Part shown: positions 37,716-46,992 of the stretch, piece after piece
Layout: every line of letters begins with the position of its first letter
How positions within the stretch are numbered: the first letter of the stretch is position 1
Assembly: GCA_944321505.1 (NCBI GenBank)
Contig: CALULN010000023.1
Location: forward strand, 33,143-97,142
From: Candidatus Methanomethylophilaceae archaeon
Lineage (GTDB): Archaea; Thermoplasmatota; Thermoplasmata; Methanomassiliicoccales; Methanomethylophilaceae
Direction of reading: 5' to 3'
DNA: 64,000 bases
The notes under the pieces: generated by a model
What the model was told of the DNA's origin: nothing
Databases searched by the model: none
The model's input: only the letters and a program-made list of their open reading frames with translations
Program-made: the position numbers and the translations under genes

Positions 37716-38500
37716 ATGCGTTCCTGATAGCGGCGCTGCTCGCGCTGACATGCTTCGCAGGGGCCGCAGTGCTGGCCTCCGACGATTCGGAGGCCGTGTC
37801 CATCGGTCTCAACGGCGATGCCGACTGGGTGCAGACCGGCAAGACGATCGAGTTCGAGGTCGATGCGTCCGGATACGCGTCCTCCGACAACGTGGCCTTC
37901 ACCGCCGCCGTCTACGACTCCTCCGGGAGGCTCATGAGCGGCGCTGTGGCGACATCCGAGCACAGCGTCAGCTCCGACTACCCGAGGACCCTGACCGTGA
38001 CCGCACCCAAGACCGCCGGCGACTACCGCCTGGTGGTGACCTTCACCCAGGAGGACGACTCCGGAGCCAAGACGGAGATCGGCCAGAGGGCGCTGCCCTT
38101 CAAGGCGGTGGACCCGGTGGAGCTCAGCGTCAAGCTCAGCAACACCCAGGATGCGGACAGGACCATGGTGGTCTACTTCGTGATCAACGGGGTGCGGGCG
38201 GATGACAGCCGTCAGGAGATCACCGTCCCCGCCAACGGCTCCAAGACCGTCACCTACGACTACCTGGTGAGGGACCTGCAGCAGGAGACCACCTTCTACC
38301 TGGAAGCGGAGTCCGACTCCCTTGGCGGCGACGTGCAGGGTCTGGGTCCGGAGCACTCGCACACGTTCTACGTCAACGACAACGACTACACGCTGTACGA
38401 GGCTCTGGCGGTGATCGTGCTGATCATCGTGGCGATACTCGCGATATACGTGTACCGCAAGCCCGTGAAGAACTACGGCAAGCCCAAATCCAGGCGCTGA
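37712..38500 (+). CDS. membrane-anchored extracytoplasmic protein paired with the STT3-like protein
   Basis: A 262-residue protein with an N-terminal signal sequence or anchor (FLIAALLALTCFAGAAVLAS), two beta-sandwich domains (about residues 30-130 and 130-225, CARDB-like in feel: VVYFVINGVRADDSRQEITV), and a C-terminal membrane helix (ALAVIVLIIVAILAIYVY) with a basic tail. The start ATGA overlaps the preceding stop. It may be an accessory subunit of the glycosylation enzyme, inferred from coupling. The sequence ASDDSEA after the signal is shared with the BspA-like protein at 62.7 kb. Confidence 0.8.
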   Translation: MNAFLIAALLALTCFAGAAVLASDDSEAVSIGLNGDADWVQTGKTIEFEVDASGYASSDNVAFTAAVYDSSGRLMSGAVATSEHSVSSDYPRTLTVTAPKTAGDYRLVVTFTQEDDSGAKTEIGQRALPFKAVDPVELSVKLSNTQDADRTMVVYFVINGVRADDSRQEITVPANGSKTVTYDYLVRDLQQETTFYLEAESDSLGGDVQGLGPEHSHTFYVNDNDYTLYEALAVIVLIIVAILAIYVYRKPVKNYGKPKSRR

Positions 38501-38510
38501 TGGAAACCGA

Positions 38511-38542
38511 GGGGGCCGAACCCCCCGTTCTTTTCCTCTTTA
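38511..38542 (+). terminator. terminator of the STT3-like operon
   Basis: GGGGG (38511-38515) and CCCCC (38521-38525) form a hairpin followed by a T-rich run (GTTCTTTTCCTCTTT), ten bases after the last stop codon. Confidence 0.65.
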
Positions 38543-38556
38543 ACTTTCGATCGGAA

Positions 38557-39141
38557 TCATTCGCCGGCCGGCAGGCTCATCCGGGCGGTGAACAGGTCGG
38601 ACCTGGTGCGCTCCACCACCCCTCTGGCGATGTCCTGCTTCCTCCGTATGGGCAGGACGGCATCGGGGACGTCGAACAGGGACAGCTCCTCGTACATCTC
38701 CTCCATGCGTCCGAAGAGCCGACTGCCCTCCTCCATGTCCCCGGATGTCAGTGCGTTGAGGACGGAGCGTCTGAGCTCACCTATGGCGTCGGCCATGCCC
38801 AGCAGCCAGGACTGGGGGACGGTGTCGATCTCCATGAAGGACGGCATCCTGTCGTCCTCTATGACTGACCTGAGGATCTCGGCCTCGGCGAACTCTCCGA
38901 ACGCATCCACGGCCGCCTGGTAGCGGTCCATGTCGAATCCGAGGGTGGTGACCAGCTCCTTCGCCTCGGACCTGAGGGCCTCCAGGTCCTCGGCGTATGG
39001 TGCGCCTGTGTGTATGGCGTGGATGACCTTCTTGCTGAGGCGGGTGATGGCCCTCGAAGCCGTCACGGCGGTCTCCCTGCATTCCTCGATGTCCTTCAGT
39101 ATGTCGGCGACGACGGCCGCCGTCTCCCTCAGCCCTTCCAT
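38557..39141 (-). CDS. translin-family RNA-binding protein
   Basis: A 194-residue all-helical protein of the archaeal translin family, which binds and in some cases cleaves RNA or ssDNA. Signature regions: RLSKKVIHAIHTG, WLLGMADAIGELRRSVLNAL and a C-terminal VLPIRRKQDIARGVVERTRSD. It follows truA by 24 bp. A TATA-like CTATAATAC within the truA end is placed for a leaderless start, so it may have its own promoter as well as read-through. Confidence 0.85.
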   Translation of the reverse strand: MEGLRETAAVVADILKDIEECRETAVTASRAITRLSKKVIHAIHTGAPYAEDLEALRSEAKELVTTLGFDMDRYQAAVDAFGEFAEAEILRSVIEDDRMPSFMEIDTVPQSWLLGMADAIGELRRSVLNALTSGDMEEGSRLFGRMEEMYEELSLFDVPDAVLPIRRKQDIARGVVERTRSDLFTARMSLPAGE

Positions 39142-39165
39142 GCAACGGTATCCGACGTCCCCGTA

Positions 39166-39945
39166 TTATAGCGATTCGAGGAACCTGCGCTCCAGGCTGT
39201 TGCGCAGCCTGAGGCCGGCGAGCCTGCGCTCCGCCGTCGGCGAGCGGCGGGGGGTGAACGTGACGTCATCGTACTCCACATCCAGAAGCACCAGGCCGCC
39301 GGCGTCGGCGAGGCCGAAGGTCCTGTCCTCTCCCTCAAGGGCTGAGCGCACTTCGTTCAGATCCGCCTTCCCGGAGGCCGCCGCCGCTATGGCCGGGACG
39401 ATCCTCCTGATCATGTTCCAGAGGAACCTTCCGGCTGTGAACGTGATGTCCATGGTGCCGCCGTTCTCCGCGATCGTCACGGAGTCTATGGATGACAGCG
39501 TGGGCTTCCCGTCCGGACGGCAGAACCTGACGAAATCGTGCTCCCCCTCGAACAGGGAGGCGCATTCCCGGGCTTTCCCGATGTCCAGCCCGTCGGAGGG
39601 GACGGTGTACCTGTAGACGCGTCTCCTCGCATGCCTGGGTCTGAAATCATCGTCCACCTCCGCCCAGGCGAGGAAGAAGACGCCGTCGGCGACGGCGTTG
39701 AGTGCGTCTAGCATGGCCTCAGGGTCGTCGAAAGCCGTCTCGAAAGATGCGACGTTGCCGAGGGCGCTCACCCCCGCATCGGTGCGGCCGGCCATCCTCA
39801 GGCCGAACCATTCCTCGGACCTCCCTCCTCCGGTGCGGACCAGGGCGCGCAGCACCTCCCCCTCGACAGTCCTGAGCCCGGGCTGCACCTGCGAGCCGCT
39901 GAAACCGTCCCCCAGGTACGCGATCTTCACTGCGACTCTGGTCAT
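39166..39945 (-). CDS. truA: tRNA pseudouridine(38-40) synthase TruA
   Basis: A 259-residue pseudouridine synthase that modifies positions 38-40 of the tRNA anticodon arm. The catalytic aspartate lies in AGRTDAGVSA near residue 56; RRVYRYTVPS and FLWNMIRRIV are further TruA motifs. The ATG overlaps the purD stop by 4 nt, so translation is coupled within the hypB-purD-truA run. Confidence 0.94.
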   Translation of the reverse strand: MTRVAVKIAYLGDGFSGSQVQPGLRTVEGEVLRALVRTGGGRSEEWFGLRMAGRTDAGVSALGNVASFETAFDDPEAMLDALNAVADGVFFLAWAEVDDDFRPRHARRRVYRYTVPSDGLDIGKARECASLFEGEHDFVRFCRPDGKPTLSSIDSVTIAENGGTMDITFTAGRFLWNMIRRIVPAIAAAASGKADLNEVRSALEGEDRTFGLADAGGLVLLDVEYDDVTFTPRRSPTAERRLAGLRLRNSLERRFLESL

Positions 39946-41261
39946 TCGCCGCGGATCCGCTTCATGTGAGTGACTCTCTTCTCCACCAGCTCGCGCTTGC
40001 CGATGTCGTGGCGGACGGAGATCCAGTCGCTCTCCACATGCTCAAGGGCGGCCTCGCATCTGCGCTCCGCCTCCTCGATCGTGTCGGCGACCCCGACGAT
40101 CCCGGCGGACCTGGAGGACATGGTCACTATCCTCCCGTCCTTCTCGTCCACGTTGGCGTAGTACACCACCGCGCCGGCATCCCTGATGCCCTCCTCGTCG
40201 AAGATTATCTCCTTCCCGGTCTCGGACTTCACGCCGTAGCCTTTGGGCACCACGTACTTGCACACAGTGGCCTTGTGCTCGAACTCCACATCTCCGAGGC
40301 AGCCGTCCGCCATCATCCTGCAGACCTCCGCGAATGGGGTCTTCAGGACCGTCAGCACGTTCATGGCCTCCGGGTCGCCGAACCTGGCGTTGAACTCGAT
40401 GATCTTCGGGCCGTCCCTGGTCAGCATGAACTGGCCGTAGAGGGTGCCGACGTAGGGGCAGCCCTCCTCCTTCATGGCGCGGACGACGCTGCGGATGATG
40501 TCCACGGCGGCCTCGCGCTCCTCCTCGGTGATGAACGGAAGCAGGTGGTCCGCGTCGCTGTAGGACCCCATGCCTCCTGTGTTGGGCCCCACGTCGCCCT
40601 CGTAGGCCCGTTTGTGGTCCTGGACCAGGGGCATCGGGACGACATGCTCGCCGTCGCAGAACACCATCTGGGTGAACTCCTCCCCCACGGCCTTCTCCTC
40701 GATGATGACTCCGGCGCCGCCGATGTTGGCGTCGAATATCTCATGGACGTAGTCCATGGTCTCCTCGAAGCTGTTGAGGTGTTCCCCCTGGACCTTCACG
40801 CCCTTGCCTCCGGTGAGGCCCACGGGTTTGACCACTATCTCATGGTCCAGCGTCCTCAGGTACGCCTCGGTGTCGGCGGCGTTGTCGAAGGCGGCGTATC
40901 CCAGGTTGCCTTTGATGCCGTGCCTCTCCACCAGTCCGCGCATGAATGACTTGGAGGTCTCGATCCTGGCGGCGGCCTTCGTGGGGGATGCGCATCTTAT
41001 CCCCGCGGCCTGCAGGGCATCCACCAGGCCCACCTCCAGCGGCGCCTCCGGCCCGATGAACGCCAGTTCGGCGCCGCATTCCTTGGCGAACGCCACAACC
41101 TCGTCCACCCTCTTCTCGTCGCAGAGCCTGTACCCTGCGGATCTGGCTATTATGCCGGGGTTGGCGTTCTTCATCACGGCGTATATCTCCGCTCCCGATC
41201 TGTGGAGCGCCTCGACGGCGGCATGCTCCCTGCCGCCTCCTCCAACTGCCAGTACCTTCAT
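39942..41261 (-). CDS. purD: phosphoribosylamine-glycine ligase
   Basis: Second step of purine synthesis. The 439-residue ATP-grasp enzyme starts MKVLAVGGGGREHA and has VVKPVGLTGGKGV (ATP-grasp), VGPNTGGMGSYS and IIEFNARFGDPEAMN (metal/ATP site). It starts 4 bp after the hypB stop and is coupled to truA downstream. Length is normal. Confidence 0.96.
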   Translation of the reverse strand: MKVLAVGGGGREHAAVEALHRSGAEIYAVMKNANPGIIARSAGYRLCDEKRVDEVVAFAKECGAELAFIGPEAPLEVGLVDALQAAGIRCASPTKAAARIETSKSFMRGLVERHGIKGNLGYAAFDNAADTEAYLRTLDHEIVVKPVGLTGGKGVKVQGEHLNSFEETMDYVHEIFDANIGGAGVIIEEKAVGEEFTQMVFCDGEHVVPMPLVQDHKRAYEGDVGPNTGGMGSYSDADHLLPFITEEEREAAVDIIRSVVRAMKEEGCPYVGTLYGQFMLTRDGPKIIEFNARFGDPEAMNVLTVLKTPFAEVCRMMADGCLGDVEFEHKATVCKYVVPKGYGVKSETGKEIIFDEEGIRDAGAVVYYANVDEKDGRIVTMSSRSAGIVGVADTIEEAERRCEAALEHVESDWISVRHDIGKRELVEKRVTHMKRIRGE

Positions 41262-41265
41262 GGTA

Positions 41266-41916
41266 TCACAGCCCCAGTGCCTCTATGACCCTGTCCAGCC
41301 CCTCGCCGGTGCGGACGCTGCAGGGGATCATCTCCTTCCTGCCTCCGGTGAGCTTCTCGTAGTCCCTCAGGATGACGTCCGGGTCGACGCCCACCGCATC
41401 GGCGATGTCCATCTTGTTCAGGATGGCCAGGTCGGAGTGGATGAATATGTCGTGGTGCTTCCGCACCATGTCGTCCCCCTCGGTGGTGGATATGACGACC
41501 ACGCGCATGTCCGTCCCCAGGGGGAAGTCCGCCGGGCAGACCAGGTTCCCGACGTTCTCGATGAACAGCACGTCCACAGTGTCCAGATCGATGGCCTTCA
41601 GCCTCTCTCCGACCATGTGGGCGTCCAGGTGGCACTCCTTCCCGGTGTTGCAGTTGGTGGCCTCCAGCCCGGAGGCAGCCATCCTGTCCATATCGTCGGT
41701 GCCGGTGACGTCGCCGGCGATGGCGTGGACCCTTACGCCCTTCTCCCTGAGCCTCTCCGCGAGGGCTATAATCAGCGCCGTCTTGCCCGCGCCGATGGAG
41801 CCCATGAAATCCACGGAGGTCACGCCGTGGTCCTTCATCAGCTCGTAGTTGGCGTTGGCTATGGAGCTGTTCTCCTTCAGGACGTCGTACTCCATGCCCA
41901 CCGTGATGTTGTGCAT
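41266..41916 (-). CDS. hypB: hydrogenase nickel incorporation GTPase HypB
   Basis: GTPase that inserts nickel into [NiFe] hydrogenases. The 216-residue protein has the P-loop GSIGAGKTALI near residue 39, GDVTGTDD, the metal-binding CNTGKECHLDAHMV near residue 90, and NKMDIAD for guanine recognition. There is no N-terminal His-rich nickel store. The start MHNITVGMEY is supported by a TATA-like GTTAATATC about 27 bp upstream. It heads the hypB-purD-truA operon; hypE is elsewhere at 53 kb. Confidence 0.94.
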   Translation of the reverse strand: MHNITVGMEYDVLKENSSIANANYELMKDHGVTSVDFMGSIGAGKTALIIALAERLREKGVRVHAIAGDVTGTDDMDRMAASGLEATNCNTGKECHLDAHMVGERLKAIDLDTVDVLFIENVGNLVCPADFPLGTDMRVVVISTTEGDDMVRKHHDIFIHSDLAILNKMDIADAVGVDPDVILRDYEKLTGGRKEMIPCSVRTGEGLDRVIEALGL

Positions 41917-42001
41917 GCCCGCGTAACCGTGGCGGCGGATATTAACTGTTCGCGCCCGCGCAACCCATAATAACCAGTACCAGGATGCCCGCGCGAGCAG
42001 C

Positions 42002-43294
42002 ATGAGCTATTCAGAGGAGACCGGGAGGCTGCTGGAGGCGGCCGGCGCTACCGAGGGTGCGATGGTGGTCCTGGAGGCCGCCGGGAGGAGCTACAGGGGC
42101 AGGCTGATGCCCCATCACGAGTTCAGCGGTCCGGACATCGTCATCCTGAAGATGAAGAGCGGCTACAACGTCGGCATCAGGGTCGACGGGTCATCGAGGA
42201 TCGCGGTGGAGGAGCAGCCGTCGGAGGCGGCCCGCAGGGAGGAGGACGTCCAATCCAAGGAAGGGCTCCCCACGCTGTCCCTCATAGGCACCGGCGGCAC
42301 CATAGCGTCCTATGTGGACTACCGCACCGGCGCCGTCCATCCCGCCCTCTCCACCTCGGACATGGTCAACGCCATCCCGGAGATCAGGGAGGTGGCCAAC
42401 ATCCGCGCCAAGGTGCTGTTCTCCATATTCTCCGAGAACATGGGCCCGGAGCACTGGCAGAAGCTGGCGGAGTGCGTCAGGGACGAGATAGAGTCCGGGG
42501 CCGACGGGGTGATCATCCCCCACGGCACGGACACCATGGGCTACACCGCCGCCGTCCTGTCCTTCATGCTGCCGGACGTCCCGAAGCCGGTGGTGCTCGT
42601 CGGCGCCCAGAGATCCTCGGACCGTCCGTCGTCGGACGCGTCCACCAACCTCATGGCATGCGCCAGGTTTTGCACGGAGTCCGGGAAGGCCGGCGTGTTC
42701 GTCATCATGCACGACACCCAGGGGGACGACTCCTTCGCGGTGCACACGGGAACCAGGGTGAGGAAGATGCACACATCCCGCAGGGACGCCTTCAGGAGCA
42801 TCAATGCTCCAGTCGCGGCGCACGTGGACGCGTCCGGGAAGGTGGAGGTCCTGGAGGACCTCAGGGATTCGTCCGACGCACCGGTGAGGGTGGAGCCGGC
42901 CATGGAGGACGGGGTCCTGCTGCTGCAGTACTACCCGGGCATGGACCCGGAGGCCTTCCGCCCGCTGATAATGTCATCGAAGGGGGTGGTGTTCGCAGGC
43001 TCCGGCCTGGGTCACGTGAACTCCTCGTTCGTGCCCATGCTCAGGGAGGCATGCGCCAAGGGCATCGTCGTGGCGATGACGTCCCAGTGCCTGAACGGAA
43101 GGGTCAACATGAACGTCTACGACACCGGCAGGGACCTGCTGGCGGCCGGGGTGGTGCCGCTGCTGGACATGCTGCCGGAGACCGCGTACATCAAGCTCAG
43201 ATGGGCGCTGGCCAACACCTCCTCCCCGGAGGAGGCCAGGAAGGTCATGGTCACGCCGCTTGCCGGCGAGATGGGCGACAGGAGGGAGTTCTGA
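42002..43294 (+). CDS. gatD: Glu-tRNA(Gln) amidotransferase subunit D
   Basis: The archaeal asparaginase-like subunit that releases ammonia for Gln-tRNA synthesis. The 430-residue protein has an N-terminal beta domain (residues about 1-75), then LSLIGTGGTIASYVDYRTGA and IIPHGTDTMGYTAA with the asparaginase threonines, and GFxx-type LVGAQRSSDRPSSDAS. The stop overlaps the gatE start by 1 nt (TGATG). A TATA-like CATAATAAC lies about 32 bp upstream. Archaea-specific. Confidence 0.95.
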   Translation: MSYSEETGRLLEAAGATEGAMVVLEAAGRSYRGRLMPHHEFSGPDIVILKMKSGYNVGIRVDGSSRIAVEEQPSEAARREEDVQSKEGLPTLSLIGTGGTIASYVDYRTGAVHPALSTSDMVNAIPEIREVANIRAKVLFSIFSENMGPEHWQKLAECVRDEIESGADGVIIPHGTDTMGYTAAVLSFMLPDVPKPVVLVGAQRSSDRPSSDASTNLMACARFCTESGKAGVFVIMHDTQGDDSFAVHTGTRVRKMHTSRRDAFRSINAPVAAHVDASGKVEVLEDLRDSSDAPVRVEPAMEDGVLLLQYYPGMDPEAFRPLIMSSKGVVFAGSGLGHVNSSFVPMLREACAKGIVVAMTSQCLNGRVNMNVYDTGRDLLAAGVVPLLDMLPETAYIKLRWALANTSSPEEARKVMVTPLAGEMGDRREF

Positions 43295-45156
43295 TGGAGC
43301 ATCCGCTCACCTGCGGGATCGAGATCCACCAGCAGCTGGACACCCACAAGCTGTTCTGCTCCTGCGAGAGCCGCCTCTCCGAGGAGGGAGTGGGCTCGTG
43401 CTACAGGAGGCTCAGGCCCACCACTGGGGAGACCGGCGAGATCGACCGCGCCGCGCTGGCTCAGTTCAGGAGGAATCTGGGGTACAGGTACCAGTCCGTG
43501 CCCGGCGTCTCCTGCCTGGTGGAGCTGGACGAGGAGCCGCCCCACGGGGCCGACCCGGAGGCGCTGGACGTCACTCTGACGTTCGCGGAGATGATGGGCG
43601 CCAGGACGGTGGACGAGATCCATTTCATGAGGAAGATCGTGGTGGACGGCTCCAACACCTCCGGGTTCCAGAGGACCGCCCTGGTGGCGATGGACGGGTC
43701 CGTGGAGGTCAACGGCAGGAGCGTGTCCATACTGTCCGTGTGCCTGGAGGAGGACGCCGCCAGGAAGGTGGAGACCACCGACGCCGAGGTCACCTACCGC
43801 CTGGACAGGCTGGGCATCCCGCTGATAGAGGTTGCCACCGGCCCGGACATGCACACTCCCGAAGAGGTGCTGGAGGTGGCGTACCGCATCGGCACCCTCC
43901 TCAGAGCCACCAAGAGGGTGAAGAGGGGCATCGGCACCATCAGGGAGGACCTGAACATCTCGGTCCCCGGCGGCGCCCGCATAGAGATCAAGGGCGTGCA
44001 GGAGCTGAGGCTGCTGCCGCTGTACGTCGAGAACGAGATGAAGCGCCAGAACATGCTCATCGAGATCAAGGGCATACTGAACGGCAGGGGCGCGGAGCCC
44101 GTGCCCTTCGAGACCGTCGACGTCACCGAACTGTTCGCGGACTGCGCATCCAAGGTCATCAAGGGGGCGCTGTCCTCCAAGGGCAGGGTGTTGGCGGTCC
44201 GTCTGCCCGGCTTCGCCGGCGTCATGAACGGCGACGGCGGAAGGCTGCGTCTGGGGGCGGAGATGGCCCAGCGGGCCAGGGTCCGCGGGGTCAAAGGCAT
44301 CTTCCATTCCGACGAGCTCCCCGCCTACGGCATCGAGGGCAGGTACGTGGACGCGCTCAGGGAGCGCCTGGGCATGACCGGGGAGCACGACGCCTTCGCC
44401 ATCTGCGCGGCTCCGGCCAAGAAGGCGGAGTCGGCCCTGGAGGCTGCTGTGGCCAGGGCCAATGAGGCCCTCGTCGGTGTTCCGGAGGAGACCAGGGATC
44501 CCCTGCCGGACGGCACGTCGAAGTACTCCCGCCCGCTGCCCGGTGCCGCCAGGATGTATCCGGAGACGGACGTCCCGCCGATACCGGTCACCGGGGAGCA
44601 CATGGCCCGCATACGCGAGAGCCTTCCGGAGCTCCCCGAGGAGGTCGCCGCCCGCCTGGTGAGGGACTACGGGATCAACGCACAGCAGGCATCGCAGCTG
44701 GTCCGCCAGGGGCACGAGGACATATTCGAGAAGGCCGCCGCCTTCGACGGGCTGGCCTCCGTCGCCGCCACCACGTTCCTCAACACCTACGGCGAGCTGG
44801 AGTCCGACGGCATCGATCTGGACTCCTTCCCGGAGGAGCGCATCATCGGCGCTTTCGAGGCCCTGTCCCAGGGCGTGTTCGCCAAGGAGGCCATGCCCGC
44901 CGTGCTGAGGGAGATGGCGTCCTCGGGCACCGACGCTAGAGGCGCTGCCGGGAAGCTGGGCCTGGAGGCCGTGGACGAGGGCGAGGCCGAGTCGGTCATC
45001 GCCGCCATCGTCGCCGAGAGGCTGGACTTCGTCAGGTCCAAGGGCATGGCCGCGGTCGGTCCGCTGATGGGCCCCGTCATGGGCGCGCTCAGAGGGAAGC
45101 TGGACGGCAGGAAGGCCAACGAGATCCTGGTCAGGGAGATCGGAAAGGTCCTCTGA
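43294..45156 (+). CDS. gatE: Glu-tRNA(Gln) amidotransferase subunit E
   Basis: Partner of GatD that binds Glu-tRNA(Gln), activates and transamidates it. The 620-residue protein opens CGIEIHQQLDTHKLFCSC, has the GatB/E core with RREDLN-like TIREDLNISVPGG and IEIKGVQELRLLP, the AspRS-like insert (KGIFHSDELPAYGIEG), and the C-terminal tail domain ending ANEILVREIGKVL. AGGAGGGAG stands just before the start. The 3' end overlaps a convergent methyltransferase gene by 26 bp. Confidence 0.95.
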   Translation: MEHPLTCGIEIHQQLDTHKLFCSCESRLSEEGVGSCYRRLRPTTGETGEIDRAALAQFRRNLGYRYQSVPGVSCLVELDEEPPHGADPEALDVTLTFAEMMGARTVDEIHFMRKIVVDGSNTSGFQRTALVAMDGSVEVNGRSVSILSVCLEEDAARKVETTDAEVTYRLDRLGIPLIEVATGPDMHTPEEVLEVAYRIGTLLRATKRVKRGIGTIREDLNISVPGGARIEIKGVQELRLLPLYVENEMKRQNMLIEIKGILNGRGAEPVPFETVDVTELFADCASKVIKGALSSKGRVLAVRLPGFAGVMNGDGGRLRLGAEMAQRARVRGVKGIFHSDELPAYGIEGRYVDALRERLGMTGEHDAFAICAAPAKKAESALEAAVARANEALVGVPEETRDPLPDGTSKYSRPLPGAARMYPETDVPPIPVTGEHMARIRESLPELPEEVAARLVRDYGINAQQASQLVRQGHEDIFEKAAAFDGLASVAATTFLNTYGELESDGIDLDSFPEERIIGAFEALSQGVFAKEAMPAVLREMASSGTDARGAAGKLGLEAVDEGEAESVIAAIVAERLDFVRSKGMAAVGPLMGPVMGALRGKLDGRKANEILVREIGKVL

Positions 45157-45712
45157 TCTCCAGCACCCTGAGCCTCTCGAAGAACAGGGGCAGCTCCCCG
45201 ATGACCCTCACGCCGTAGGGGGACAGCAGCTCCCCGAGCCTATCCCGGTCCATGAGGGAGGAGACCACCACCACGACCCTGCCGTCCGGAGCGAGGTGCT
45301 CTTTCGCGCCGGACAGCAGCCTCGGCAGCGGTCCCAGGCCGTCCGGTCCGCCGGACCAGGCCCTCGCCAGTATCCCGTCGTCCTCGGCGGGGAGATATGG
45401 GAGGTTGAAGACGACGGTGTCGAAGACCCCGTCCACCGAATCGTAGACGTCCGAGAGCAGGAACTCCCCTTCCAGGCCGTTTGCGGAGAAGTTCCTCTTC
45501 GTCAGCTCCACTGCCGTCGGGTTGATGTCGGCGCAGGTGACCGAGGCACCGTTGGCGGCGCAGTGCATCGACACGACCCCTGACCCGCATCCGATCTCCA
45601 GCACCCTCTCCCCCGGAACCACGTCCAGCGACTCTATGAGGAGCTCGCTGTCCTCCGATGGGGGGTAGACGTTGGGATGCTCCGCCACCTCGATACCGGG
45701 ATCGTACCTCAT
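45131..45712 (-). CDS. HemK2/Mtq2-type N5-glutamine methyltransferase
   Basis: A 193-residue SAM-dependent methyltransferase of the kind that methylates the GGQ glutamine of release factor aRF1. It starts with VYPPSEDSELLIESL, the family N-terminus, followed by LEIGCGSGVVSMH (SAM loop) and a catalytic motif VFNLPYLP, in which NLPY replaces the usual NPPY. Length fits archaeal HemK2. The changed motif keeps Asn and Tyr, so activity is still expected. Confidence 0.85.
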   Translation of the reverse strand: MRYDPGIEVAEHPNVYPPSEDSELLIESLDVVPGERVLEIGCGSGVVSMHCAANGASVTCADINPTAVELTKRNFSANGLEGEFLLSDVYDSVDGVFDTVVFNLPYLPAEDDGILARAWSGGPDGLGPLPRLLSGAKEHLAPDGRVVVVVSSLMDRDRLGELLSPYGVRVIGELPLFFERLRVLEIRGPFRSP

Positions 45713-45782
45713 CGTCCCCTCACGGGCGTCCGCGGTTATACAACTCGCGCCCTTTATCTATGCAGGAAGAGATTCCACGGGC

Positions 45783-46355
45783 ATGATAGGACTGGATGTA
45801 CTCGCGGTCGGGTACCTGGTCCGCGATGCGGACGGGGAGCTGCTGGAGGCCCATTCCACATCGACTCTGATAAGGACGGGCGACAGCAGCATAGTGGTGG
45901 ACACCAGCAGCAGGTTCATGCGTCCGGCGCTGAAGTCGTCGTTCCGCGACCTCGGCGTCTACCCCAAGGATGTGGACACCGTGGTGCTGACCCATTCGCA
46001 TCAGGACCACACCGGTAACCTGGACCTCTTCCCCAACGCGGAGGTGTACGTGCAGGCGGGAGGCGACGATCTCGGCGCCGACGTGAACGTGATTGAAGGG
46101 GACATGCAGCTCTGCTCCGGCGTCAGGCTGGTGCGCACGCCCGGCCACACCCCGGACAGCATGAGCGTGTTCGTGGAGGCCGACAGGGCCTATGTGGTCG
46201 CCGGCGATGCGGTGCCCACCGAGGACAACTACCGCAAGATGGTCCCGCCCCGCATCTGCGCAGACAGGGAGGCCGCCATGGAAAGTATTAATTCCATCGC
46301 CAACTTCGCCGACATCATCGTCCCGGGGCACGGCTTCCCCTTCATGACGAGGTGA
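45783..46355 (+). CDS. metallo-beta-lactamase-fold hydrolase
   Basis: A 190-residue MBL-fold protein. The metal motif is LTHSHQDHTGN (HxHxDH), with RTPGHTPDSMS, AGDAVPTEDN and a final VPGHGFPF supplying the remaining ligands. The start MIGLDVLAVGY follows a CTTTATC TATA-like element by about 25 bp. Substrate unknown; the neighbour four bases downstream is an archaeal zinc protein. Stand-alone small MBL proteins include glyoxalase II-like thioesterases and lactonases. Confidence 0.85.
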   Translation: MIGLDVLAVGYLVRDADGELLEAHSTSTLIRTGDSSIVVDTSSRFMRPALKSSFRDLGVYPKDVDTVVLTHSHQDHTGNLDLFPNAEVYVQAGGDDLGADVNVIEGDMQLCSGVRLVRTPGHTPDSMSVFVEADRAYVVAGDAVPTEDNYRKMVPPRICADREAAMESINSIANFADIIVPGHGFPFMTR

Positions 46356-46359
46356 GAGC

Positions 46360-46992
46360 ATGCCCAGAGAGGTTCCCGATTCCATCTACTACGAATGCCC
46401 CGACTGCGATGACGACACCGTCCACGAGGTCCTCAGGGGCCGCATGGGCAAGGCGTCGCTGGAGGCCACCATCCGGTGCACGGAGTGCGGGCGCACATCC
46501 TCCGTCACCATCCAGCTGCCGAAGCTCATCAAGACCCAGATAGTGATAAGCGACGGCCCGGTCTCCGAGCGTTCGGAGACAGAGCTGGAGGAGACGGACA
46601 GGATCTCCCTGGGGGACGAGTTCCTGCTGGAGGACGGCAGGCGCCTCAGGGTCTGCTCCATCGAGCTGGAGGGCGACCGCAGGGTTAAGAAAGCGGTCGC
46701 CGGCGAGGTGAAGATGCTGTGGTGCCAGCAGTTCGACGACCTCAGCATCAAGGTCACCGTCAACAACGACAGGGTGAGCTACTCCCGCAGGATCCACGCC
46801 GAGCCGGACGACGAGTTCACCATCGGCAACCGCCTCGAGCTGGAGGACATGGACTGCTTCATCCACGCCATCAAGACCCGCGACAAGCTCCTGCACCACG
46901 GCACCGTGGAGGCCAGGGACGTGGTCAGGATCTACGGGAAGTACGGGGAGAAGTCATACCCCGTCCTGGACCTGGAGGAAGACGAATTCTAG
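46360..46992 (+). CDS. uncharacterised archaeal zinc-finger protein
   Basis: A 210-residue protein with an N-terminal zinc ribbon (YECPDCDDD and IRCTECGRTSS, residues about 11-46) followed by a beta-rich region (VKMLWCQQFDDLSIKVTVNN) of a type conserved across Euryarchaeota and thought to bind nucleic acid. It starts 4 bp after the MBL gene. The stop is TAG, and the last 39 bp overlap the convergent SerB-like gene, the longest tail-to-tail overlap in the window. Confidence 0.82.
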   Translation: MPREVPDSIYYECPDCDDDTVHEVLRGRMGKASLEATIRCTECGRTSSVTIQLPKLIKTQIVISDGPVSERSETELEETDRISLGDEFLLEDGRRLRVCSIELEGDRRVKKAVAGEVKMLWCQQFDDLSIKVTVNNDRVSYSRRIHAEPDDEFTIGNRLELEDMDCFIHAIKTRDKLLHHGTVEARDVVRIYGKYGEKSYPVLDLEEDEF

